From positions 1-54,789 of the IMG/VR virus record IMGVR_UViG_3300030114_000015: DNA of 54,789 bases; one strand, 5' to 3'. Origin of the DNA: a virus. The notes beneath the pieces were generated by a model, which saw only the letters and a program-made list of their open reading frames with translations, had not been told where the DNA came from and did no database searches. How positions within the stretch are numbered: position 1 is the first letter of the stretch; the number at the start of each line of letters is the position of its first letter. The position numbers were made by a program, and so were the translations under genes. Positions 8,546-17,128 of this stretch are shown piece by piece.

Positions 8546-10311
8546 GTCATAAATTTTTTCAATGGTATTATATCTTTAACCAAATCAGCTCTATGTCCAC
8601 AAGATGAATCTGCTAATTTTTCTATATCGAATATGTTTATTTCTGTTCTTGTATCTACAAATTTATTTTGTGAACCTATTACCTCGTCAATAGATCTTAT
8701 ATTTCCATTATAAGGATTTGGTTGTATTTTATTATTAGATTTCTTTTGTGGTTGGTTGTATCCAATAACATTTTCTCTAAGTGAATCTCTAAATACTGGT
8801 ATTGTAGCATAATAATCTTCTAATAGTTTAGGGGAATTAGGAGATGTATATGGCATGAATATAACAGCTCTATCACTCGCTTTAAACCTTTTCTTTGTTC
8901 TCATTACACCTAACCATTTATTACCATTTTGATCCCATTCTTGATTTATCATATAACAACCATCTATATTATTAATCATAACTTGAGATTCTGCAACATT
9001 AGCTCTACCTAATACTCTAATTAAATCTGATTTATTACAATTAGTAGCCTCATCTATTTTTGCGGCTGCTTCTCTATTCAGATGGAAATTTGTGATAAAT
9101 GGAATTTCTTTTAATTGAGAGAATGTTTTCATTTCATTTGCTACAGTTCCTAATTCTAATCTAGTTTCTGTAAGATTTTGAGTAGATCTCATTCTTCCAA
9201 TATGATCTTGAACTACTGCAATTACTTCCATTCCTTCATCTTCTAAATCTTCAGTCATCTCATATAAATATCCAGTATCAACAGATTTATTAGCTTTATA
9301 TCTTATTATTATATCTATTGGAGATTCGTCTGATAAATATAACTCTCCATCTGTTACAAGTAAATGTAAAGCCTCTTCAAATGATAATCCTTGAATTTCT
9401 CTTCCTGTTGACATTTCGAATAATCTTTCTACAGTCTCTTCAACTGTATTCTCCATTGTAAGATACACAATACAAGGTTTTTTAGATGGATCTTTACATT
9501 TGAAATTCTTATTATATTTCTTTAATTGAAGACATATATCCAATAGTGTTAAAGATTTTCCTCCTCCTGTTAGCCCTAATAACATGTAAAGTCTAGTTCC
9601 AAAGAAACCTCCACCAAGCATTTCATTAAAACCTTGCCATCCTGTTACTAATTTAGAAGATGGATTTGTTAACTTATCATAAATATCTCTAAAAGAATCT
9701 TCTAATATTTCTGGTTTTAATCTAAATTCCAATTCATTTGTAGAGTCAGCTCTAACTCGTCTGAATTTATTTTGCATATCAGCAATAATTCCCTCAAGTT
9801 CATTTACCATATATTGTTTTGATACATAATCAGCAGCTTTAAATCTTGTTAATACACTATACATTCTATCTACATCGTTATATATAAAGGTATATTTTAA
9901 TGCTGAGGATACAGTTTCATTTATAAAATGCATCTCGTCAGAGTTTAAAATAGTAGCAGATGTTATATCTACATCTAAATTATTTGTATCTAGAAAACCA
10001 CCATTAATATATTGCAATATTAATGTATATTCTTTTAGATTTCTTAGTATTCTTCCCTCTAATCCTTTTCTTATAAAATCTATTCTTTTCTTTTTTTCTA
10101 TATCTGTTCTATATAATTCTAAATCTATACATTCAAACAGATTTCTCATATTTATTAATTGACTCTTTTTAATAGTTCTATTTTCAGATAAAACATAAGA
10201 ACACATTAAATCAAGCATTCCTATATCAAAAACTATTTCTACTTTCTTATCAGAAAAAGATACAGTTCTACTTCCATTATTCATAAATTTTTGTCGTCTA
10301 GCAACATTCAT
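8530..10311 (-). CDS. DnaB-like replicative DNA helicase
   Basis: RecA-fold helicase expected to unwind DNA at the phage fork. The domain opens with VTGWQGFNEMLGGGF, then Walker A GLTGGGKS (residues 246-253), as in DnaB and T4 gp41. A Walker B-like stretch (EVIAVVQDHI) and HLNREAA resemble DnaB motifs H2-H3. The N-terminal 220 residues are helical and divergent. The start is ATG at 10311 with GGAGGGG 7 bases upstream. The C-terminal residues KKFMTRVPA are encoded partly by the terminator stem and resemble the N-terminal peptide of the endonucleases. An AACA-N6-TA element lies 29 bases upstream of the start. Confidence 0.88.
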   Translation of the reverse strand: MNVARRQKFMNNGSRTVSFSDKKVEIVFDIGMLDLMCSYVLSENRTIKKSQLINMRNLFECIDLELYRTDIEKKKRIDFIRKGLEGRILRNLKEYTLILQYINGGFLDTNNLDVDITSATILNSDEMHFINETVSSALKYTFIYNDVDRMYSVLTRFKAADYVSKQYMVNELEGIIADMQNKFRRVRADSTNELEFRLKPEILEDSFRDIYDKLTNPSSKLVTGWQGFNEMLGGGFFGTRLYMLLGLTGGGKSLTLLDICLQLKKYNKNFKCKDPSKKPCIVYLTMENTVEETVERLFEMSTGREIQGLSFEEALHLLVTDGELYLSDESPIDIIIRYKANKSVDTGYLYEMTEDLEDEGMEVIAVVQDHIGRMRSTQNLTETRLELGTVANEMKTFSQLKEIPFITNFHLNREAAAKIDEATNCNKSDLIRVLGRANVAESQVMINNIDGCYMINQEWDQNGNKWLGVMRTKKRFKASDRAVIFMPYTSPNSPKLLEDYYATIPVFRDSLRENVIGYNQPQKKSNNKIQPNPYNGNIRSIDEVIGSQNKFVDTRTEINIFDIEKLADSSCGHRADLVKDIIPLKKFMTRVPA

Positions 10312-10339
10312 TCAAACCCCTCCAAAACCCTATCTAAAG

Positions 10340-10351
10340 TATTGATATGTT
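10340..10351 (-). promoter_or_regulatory. Late-type promoter AACA-N6-TA
   Basis: On minus AACATATCAATA, with TA 29 bases before the ATG at 10311. Spacing and sequence fit the set, although a replication gene is an unexpected target. It could be a second promoter for a gene also read early, or chance. Confidence 0.45.
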
Positions 10352-10420
10352 TATGATCTTATAATATTAAATTATTTCCAGTATTCTATTATAGATAGCT
10401 TAAGAGTAATAATTCAAATA

Positions 10421-11623
10421 TCAATATTCATCATTTAAGATCTGTTTAAATTCATCTACAGTAATAAACTCACTTTTTTCTTTATGATTTACATACATTA
10501 CAAATTGCTGTTCAGCAGATAAATTATCATCAAATATAAAATCATATTCAGAGAATTTATCATTTAATTCATTAATCATTTTTTGTTCTTCTATTTTTTC
10601 TTTATTATTATAATCAAATTTTATATAATTTATATTTCTAAAATATGTTTTCAGAATTCCCAGATTATTAAGTCCATTTTCAGACAAAGGTTTATTGAAT
10701 TTAATTCTTAAATTATCTACACCCTTACTTTTTAATTGCCATATAAAGTCAGATATAACTTTAGGGTCAGAATTAATAATATCATCTAAAAAAATAGTCT
10801 CATATATAAAAGACTTTATAGGTTCAAAATGGACATAATGAGATTGGTCATTCAGATTATGTAATAAGAATATAAAACCTTTTTCTTCTTCTTGTCCATG
10901 AGCATATCTTAATGGGGAACCTGTATAATAAATATACCTATTAAAACATCCTGGAATATGTACATGTCCACATATAATAGGTCCTAAACAGTTATTAAAA
11001 TCATTTATACTGAATGTCGGAGCTTTATATGAGTTGATACCTTCACTTCCATCTTGATGAACTGCTCCTTTAATCATACCATGCATGAATACTCCGTCAT
11101 ATAATCCACTATGTTTTAAAAAATGATTATAATAATCTTCTCCCATATTATACATCTCTGGTATACAGAGTATCTTAGCACCTTTAATATATTCAAATTG
11201 TACTTTGGTAACTATTCTCATATCTATATCTGGATCTTTTAAATAATGATAAAATAAAGATAATTGACCTGCATCATGAGAATCTGTACCATCTATTATA
11301 ACCATTGTAGGATTATTACTTTTCTTTTTACATATATTTACACATCTAGCCACATACATTGCAGCGTATGAAGTTATAGGCGAATTAGTCATTCCTTTTC
11401 GATTGAATAAATCTCCATTTATAGATAATACATCGAATTCTATTTCTTCTAATTTATTAAGAAATTGTTCTTCTAGTATATCATATTGTATTTTTGGATC
11501 TAATGCACCAAAATGAACATCAGCGGTATGTATTTCACGTAAAATAGGTCTAGTATTTATATTATATCTATTCATATCATATATCTCTTCTTCTAAAGAA
11601 ACTCTTCTCATAAACTCTTTCAA
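10421..11623 (-). CDS. SbcD/Mre11-like (T4 gp47-like) metallophosphoesterase nuclease
   Basis: Mn-dependent DNA nuclease, normally partnered by an SbcC/gp46 ATPase that is not in this window. Phosphoesterase motifs in order are HTADVHFG (residues 32-39), NGDLFNRK, GTDSHD (replacing the usual GNHD) and CGHVHIPG. The start is taken as TTG at 11623 because GAGGTG lies 6 bases upstream. This gives an N-terminal extension of about 30 residues before motif I, whereas SbcD proteins usually begin almost directly with it. The extension opens with MKEFMRR, the motif shared with the endonucleases. The downstream gap to the helicase gene is 110 bases. Confidence 0.83.
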   Translation of the reverse strand: MKEFMRRVSLEEEIYDMNRYNINTRPILREIHTADVHFGALDPKIQYDILEEQFLNKLEEIEFDVLSINGDLFNRKGMTNSPITSYAAMYVARCVNICKKKSNNPTMVIIDGTDSHDAGQLSLFYHYLKDPDIDMRIVTKVQFEYIKGAKILCIPEMYNMGEDYYNHFLKHSGLYDGVFMHGMIKGAVHQDGSEGINSYKAPTFSINDFNNCLGPIICGHVHIPGCFNRYIYYTGSPLRYAHGQEEEKGFIFLLHNLNDQSHYVHFEPIKSFIYETIFLDDIINSDPKVISDFIWQLKSKGVDNLRIKFNKPLSENGLNNLGILKTYFRNINYIKFDYNNKEKIEEQKMINELNDKFSEYDFIFDDNLSAEQQFVMYVNHKEKSEFITVDEFKQILNDEY

Positions 11624-11651
11624 TATAATCACCTCATTCGTAAGTTAAGGA

Positions 11652-11681
11652 TAAAATAAGAAGGTACAATTAAGTACCTTC
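11652..11681 (-). terminator. Terminator of the large virion operon
   Basis: On minus GAAGGTAC, a 6-base AT loop and GTACCTTC are followed by TTATTTTAT. It lies downstream of the stop at 11724. Confidence 0.75.
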
Positions 11682-11723
11682 TATATTATAATAATGAAAT
11701 TTAGGAGCATAATTATTTAATCA

Positions 11724-13946
11724 TCAAGATAAATTACCAGTATCTATAATTTCTCCATCTTCATAATAGTCATTAAAATGGATAGGAATTTCGTCTCCTG
11801 TATTAATATAAGATTTCATCCAATAATCTTTTACAATTCTCATCATTCTATATTTTAAATCAATGTCGTTAGATACATAATTCGTAGATATATTAGATGT
11901 TGAATATAACGATTTAATATCATCTTCTGTTAATTTATTAATTATAGAAGATAATAAATTAGAATTATCTTTAAAGTATGAATACAAAATTTCATCTTCC
12001 TCGATAAATTGTATTATAGATACTTTGTTAACAATTTGTCCTGATGTAGTTTTTATATTGAATCTATTAGAGTCAATATTATTTATTTCTGTTAGAATTG
12101 TCTTTCTTCCGTCTATAAATATCATGTATAATTCATTATCAAATGGATATTTCAATTTACTAGAATCTAATAATATGTTACCAGAGTTATTTATTGCGTC
12201 TATATTCTCATATACTTTTGATAATATATTTCCGACATATATAACTTCTATTTTATCATTAGGTAATATCTCTTGATCTAGATATACTCCTATATTATAG
12301 AAAGGATCTTCTGAATTATATATGGTCACATCATATGAAGATATATCTATATACTTACCATTTATGAATATCATATAACATCTTTTTTCACTACACATTT
12401 TAAATTCATCAGGTAATATTATTTCTGTTATAGATGTAGATTTATTGTTATATATACAATGATATCTAAATTGGTGCTTAGATCCAATGTATAATGTTTT
12501 ATCATAATAATATGAATCTTTTAATTTTAAGTCTACTTTATCTTCAGATACTCTAATAGCTTCAAACTCTACATTATAAATAATATTATCATTCCTTTCA
12601 TGATTATATAAATGTGTATGAGGTGTGGGTGATGCTAATATCATATCATCTATATTTATAGACGGACTTAATGTAATAATATCATCTTCACCAGACCATA
12701 ATTTAATTCCTGTTATACCATTATCAACATTAGATACACATAATATTTCAAAGATATCAGTATATTTCACGTTATCTAATCTAAATAAGTATTCATTATT
12801 TTTATAGATAGAAGATTTATAATGCTCATATAAAAATCCATTTTTAAATATTATAAAATAGCAATCTATGATATTATTTCGTCTTCTAGATAAATGTACA
12901 AAACCATCTGTTTGCATACATCCTATTAATTCTTTACCAGTATATGATTGTGTAGATATATTAGATTTAGTTTTATATATCTGATTCATTAACTGAGGAT
13001 TGTAATCCATTATATATCTTAGACTATTACTCATATTAGTTTCTATATCTTTAGAATTGGTCATCTCAAAATCTAATCTTTCGGATATAGAATTAAAAAA
13101 ATCTATATTCTGATTAGCTAATAATCTATTAGTCGCAATATTTTTATTTATAATAGTATTTTCATTATCTTTTGGGGTATTACCAATTTTATAAGCAAAT
13201 GCTAATATACTAACAAATATTGACTTTGGGGTGGACACATTAAATGTATTTAATATATGTGCAGTTACACTTGAAGAATCATATATTAAACCATCGTTAA
13301 ATACAAACAAGTTATCTATTTCATACTTATAATCTAATGGTAGATTAAATTTATTATCAGAGTAAACAGTATTCTTATATATATCTATATCTGGAATATT
13401 ATTTAAAGAAATTGTTGTATACATCTTACCAGATGATGGTGATGATACGAATAAATCTGTATTAGAATCAAAAAAGAATATACAATTAGATTTAGGTGAA
13501 GTTACATTTTCTGTATAAATAGTATTTATTTCAGGTATTACTATTATATCTAGTGTATAAATTTCTCCTACATCTTTCATATTCTTAATTATCAAATATG
13601 AATAAAAATCATCTTTTACTAATGTAATATCTGACCATTTTATAAACTTACCATTTATGAATAATAATATTGGATATATATCTTTTTGTAACACAGCATC
13701 TTGAAAAGATAAGATATAAGTATTTGATGTGGAATTTGGTATATTAGTATATGGTAAATCTTGTGAGACTAATATTTTAGAGAATTCAACGGCAGGGTTA
13801 TAAATCTTCCCGTCTAATCTATAAGAATATTTTTCTATAGGATTTAGATCTACTCTATAAGGTATTTTAGAGTTTGCTAAATTCTTTATATTACTTTCTG
13901 TATAGAATTTAAGTTCATTAATTCTATCTATTATAATATCTTTCAT
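11724..13946 (-). CDS. Probable virion/fibre-associated protein, 740 aa
   Basis: No named family. It contains several copies of a beta-rich module in which a strand like YMIFINGKYIDIS is followed by a D-Y-T/V-x-I strand and ends near IEVIYV. Related modules occur in the fibre-type proteins at 17117, 25090 and 27615, so a tail or host-contact role is likely. The ATG overlaps the stop of the 1044-aa gene (TAATG), so the two are translationally coupled. A terminator closes the operon. No signal peptide or transmembrane span is seen. Confidence 0.7.
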   Translation of the reverse strand: MKDIIIDRINELKFYTESNIKNLANSKIPYRVDLNPIEKYSYRLDGKIYNPAVEFSKILVSQDLPYTNIPNSTSNTYILSFQDAVLQKDIYPILLFINGKFIKWSDITLVKDDFYSYLIIKNMKDVGEIYTLDIIVIPEINTIYTENVTSPKSNCIFFFDSNTDLFVSSPSSGKMYTTISLNNIPDIDIYKNTVYSDNKFNLPLDYKYEIDNLFVFNDGLIYDSSSVTAHILNTFNVSTPKSIFVSILAFAYKIGNTPKDNENTIINKNIATNRLLANQNIDFFNSISERLDFEMTNSKDIETNMSNSLRYIMDYNPQLMNQIYKTKSNISTQSYTGKELIGCMQTDGFVHLSRRRNNIIDCYFIIFKNGFLYEHYKSSIYKNNEYLFRLDNVKYTDIFEILCVSNVDNGITGIKLWSGEDDIITLSPSINIDDMILASPTPHTHLYNHERNDNIIYNVEFEAIRVSEDKVDLKLKDSYYYDKTLYIGSKHQFRYHCIYNNKSTSITEIILPDEFKMCSEKRCYMIFINGKYIDISSYDVTIYNSEDPFYNIGVYLDQEILPNDKIEVIYVGNILSKVYENIDAINNSGNILLDSSKLKYPFDNELYMIFIDGRKTILTEINNIDSNRFNIKTTSGQIVNKVSIIQFIEEDEILYSYFKDNSNLLSSIINKLTEDDIKSLYSTSNISTNYVSNDIDLKYRMMRIVKDYWMKSYINTGDEIPIHFNDYYEDGEIIDTGNLS

Positions 13947-16900
13947 TATTTAATAGCACTTTCTATAATATTTAATACACCTTTAGAGAAGTTTACCATA
14001 TGAGTTCCACATTGCTTTTCAATTGCTGGTTGATTATTTAAGAATTGCCCATTATATGCGTTTGTAATCATATTGGCAAATGCAGGAAATAATTCTAATG
14101 CAAATTGTGTCCCTTGTCCATATAAATATATCCATTTATTCACTATTACATCTAGGGTAATTTTATCATTTACACATAGGTCAGATATTCCATGTATAAA
14201 TGTTTTTATATTAGTATAATTTTCATTCTCAAACTTTATATTTAAAATTTCAATTTCTCTATCACTTAATCCAGATATATCTTTACATATTTTATAATGG
14301 CTGTCTGATAAATCTTTATTCAATACTGTTTTCAAATAATATACAGAAGATATATACATTATTTGATCTCTCATATTACCATTAACTGATACTTTAACTA
14401 GATAATCAATTACATAAGTAAATAACTTACTAAAACACCAAGCTCCTTCTGATATCATATTTCTATCCATTATTATTCTCTTAGGATCAGCATAATAGAT
14501 ATACTGAGTAGCTCCATTTACTAAATAAGCTAATAATATATCTATAGACCTAGGATTACATTTATATACTCCATTATCGTTTGTAATAAGAGTAGTTACG
14601 TCTATAAACACTTTTTTCTTTTTAGTTTCTCCTGGTCTAATATCAGTCGCAGTAATAACCTTAAATGTTCTAGGTAAAGGTAAATTATTTTCAGATATCA
14701 TTAATACTATATTATCAGACTTTAATATATTTAATATAGCAGCACTTGTTTGTCTTCTCTTAACATCGTATTCTATATCTTTAAAAGAGTCTTCTGTTTT
14801 ATCAATTTCATGTGACGTTCTTATAAATTTCATTAATTGTTCATTATAAGTTTTATCTACTAATGAATATAAATAAGTGTCTGAATATGATTTAGTTAAC
14901 TGATTGACTGTAGTCGTATCTGATTCTTGTAAATAAGCTATCCTTCTTTTTGTAATCATTTTTAAAGCTTCTTTTACAATATCAGGTCTATCATTTGGAT
15001 CTATAATTTCTTGAGTATCTTCTTTTATAATTTCGGTGTCTGCTTCATTGTATGGAATAATTAATGACATATCAACCATTTCATTCATATTATCTCTTCC
15101 TTTCTTTTCTATATAAGATTGAGTCTGTTTTGTCATACTTGTTTGTTTTTGAGATAATATATCTATTTCTTTAGATATAGAAGCACAACTCTTTATAACA
15201 GCAACTTTTAATTGGTTAAAGTTATTTACATTTACTTCTTTTACTTGAGCAGATTCTAACGAAATAAATGATACTTTATTATTATGGAATTCTGCATCTG
15301 GATTACTTACTCCTGTAAAGAATTGTCTTATCTTATTAAACAAAGCTCTAACAAAAGCTATAGCATTTTTAAATAAATAAATTAATGCTTGTAATATTTT
15401 CTTAACAAGTGTTTTTAATCCTTGCCATAAATCTCCTATTATACCTTCTTCTAAATACTCTTGATTTTCCATTAAATAGAAATATGATTCTTCTAATAGT
15501 TGTTGATTATTATAATCTATTTCATTAGCTTCACAAAAATCTATTAATTTTAATTCAGTAGAAGTTATATCCCAATCTAAAGATTCTGTTACAATTTCAT
15601 TATTTTCATTGTTATCTACAGAACTTTCGGCAAATAATGTATTTTCTGCATTATGAATAATTACACCTTTATGTTTTAAAACGTCATTAGATAATTTATA
15701 ATGACCTGGATTACATGACATTAAAAATATCTTTTTAAATCCTTCTTTTATTAATTGTTCACATAATTCATTTATATCAGTATAAGGTCCACCATGCTCA
15801 GTCTTGATATTTTGTATGCCCCATTTTCTATTTTTTTCTTCCTCAGAATTAATTTCCTTTTCTTTATCCTGTATTGATTCCATATCTTTAACCCGTTCAG
15901 TTCTTTTATCTTCTAATTCTTTTATATTTTTATTATAATCTAATATATCTTTAGCTGCATCTTTAAATTTAGGAATATCTGATTCTTTTATATGATACCA
16001 ATTCAGTATAAATTTTTTACCATGATCATCTTCATGATCATAATTTATTATTCTTTCTAATACAGAATCTCCACTTGATAATAATCTTTTAAATGTATCA
16101 TTATCATATTGTTTTTCTAATTGTTTTTTCATCATTTTGATTTGTTTATCGACATTACTATATTCTTTATTTAGATTTTTAACATGATCTTGGTGTTGAA
16201 CAACTTTATCTGTCCATTCTGAACTATGATCTGACCCATGTCCTAATACGACACAATCATATCTCATTAATAAATGTATTAAACGATCGATTTTACCATA
16301 TCTTTCTACATCTCTTAAATCTTCATTAGTTATAAAAGCAACACCAAATCCTAATGATCTAAGATCTACCATATCTGGTCTAGGTTTAAATTTCTTTTCA
16401 TTTTTTATAATTAGCTCTTTTATCATCTTTATATTGGAACCTGATATTTTTGAATCAGAATGAGATAATCCTTTAGTTAAAGATTCCGCTTCCTCCGAAG
16501 ATATTCCAAGAATTTGATAATTTGTTCTAAGCATTTTCTGAAGTAGTGTTATAATCTTATTATTATAATTTATTCTTAATTGTAATAATTTTTTTATCTG
16601 TTTAGGATCTTCTGAAATTTCAAAGAAAGATTCTAATAAAAATCTTTTTACTTTTTCTTCTGGGAGATTACCTTTCTCGTTATCAGTTAATTCTGAGAAT
16701 ATATTTATAATAGCACCCTCAGGACCAATACGATCTTCATTACTATTACCTTTAATTATTTTATCAAATTCAAAATTAATATAATTTTTATATTCTTCTA
16801 CTATATTTTCAGATTTTTTAATTAATTCTATTTTTTCTTTTTCAAATCTTTCAGGAAATACATTATCATTTGCAGATAATACCCCTTTTGATTGTAGTGA

Positions 16901-17080
16901 ATATTTTTCATCTTCATCGGTACTATTAACAGTCAAATCTATATCTTTTTCAGACATACCTTGATTTTTCATAGATGTTATAACATCATCCTTCAGATAA
17001 TCTGGCATTACACCTAAATTTATATCTCTCCCATGTACATTTTTAGATTCTTTTATTATTTGTTGTAAAAATTGACCCAT
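13946..17080 (-). CDS. Large probable virion protein with His/Cys dyad and amphipathic membrane-like helix
   Basis: 1044 aa, not recognised as a whole. Residues 275-284 (DCVVLGHGSD) and 450-458 (KIFLMSCNP), split by a coiled coil at about 295-420, resemble the His-Gly and Cys blocks of caspase/CHAT-like clan CD peptidases; candidate residues are H281 and C456. Residues 547-588 (from IIGDLWQGLKTL on) form long basic amphipathic helices that could bind or cross a membrane. The rest is helical. The start ATG follows AAGGAGG. It lies between the fibre gene and the 740-aa gene in the same orientation. I infer a virion component, possibly injected; catalysis is unproven. Confidence 0.68.
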   Translation of the reverse strand: MGQFLQQIIKESKNVHGRDINLGVMPDYLKDDVITSMKNQGMSEKDIDLTVNSTDEDEKYSLQSKGVLSANDNVFPERFEKEKIELIKKSENIVEEYKNYINFEFDKIIKGNSNEDRIGPEGAIINIFSELTDNEKGNLPEEKVKRFLLESFFEISEDPKQIKKLLQLRINYNNKIITLLQKMLRTNYQILGISSEEAESLTKGLSHSDSKISGSNIKMIKELIIKNEKKFKPRPDMVDLRSLGFGVAFITNEDLRDVERYGKIDRLIHLLMRYDCVVLGHGSDHSSEWTDKVVQHQDHVKNLNKEYSNVDKQIKMMKKQLEKQYDNDTFKRLLSSGDSVLERIINYDHEDDHGKKFILNWYHIKESDIPKFKDAAKDILDYNKNIKELEDKRTERVKDMESIQDKEKEINSEEEKNRKWGIQNIKTEHGGPYTDINELCEQLIKEGFKKIFLMSCNPGHYKLSNDVLKHKGVIIHNAENTLFAESSVDNNENNEIVTESLDWDITSTELKLIDFCEANEIDYNNQQLLEESYFYLMENQEYLEEGIIGDLWQGLKTLVKKILQALIYLFKNAIAFVRALFNKIRQFFTGVSNPDAEFHNNKVSFISLESAQVKEVNVNNFNQLKVAVIKSCASISKEIDILSQKQTSMTKQTQSYIEKKGRDNMNEMVDMSLIIPYNEADTEIIKEDTQEIIDPNDRPDIVKEALKMITKRRIAYLQESDTTTVNQLTKSYSDTYLYSLVDKTYNEQLMKFIRTSHEIDKTEDSFKDIEYDVKRRQTSAAILNILKSDNIVLMISENNLPLPRTFKVITATDIRPGETKKKKVFIDVTTLITNDNGVYKCNPRSIDILLAYLVNGATQYIYYADPKRIIMDRNMISEGAWCFSKLFTYVIDYLVKVSVNGNMRDQIMYISSVYYLKTVLNKDLSDSHYKICKDISGLSDREIEILNIKFENENYTNIKTFIHGISDLCVNDKITLDVIVNKWIYLYGQGTQFALELFPAFANMITNAYNGQFLNNQPAIEKQCGTHMVNFSKGVLNIIESAIK

Positions 17081-17095
17081 TAATCATACCTCCTT

Positions 17096-17128
17096 AAAAA
17101 AGAAATAGAGAATGGTTTACCATTCTCT
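17096..17128 (-). terminator. Terminator overlapping the end of the fibre gene
   Basis: On minus AGAGAATGG, TAAA and CCATTCTCT are followed by ATTTCTTTTTT. The 5' arm includes the last codons and the stop of the 925-aa gene. No promoter was seen before the next gene at 17080, so partial read-through is likely. Confidence 0.8.
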
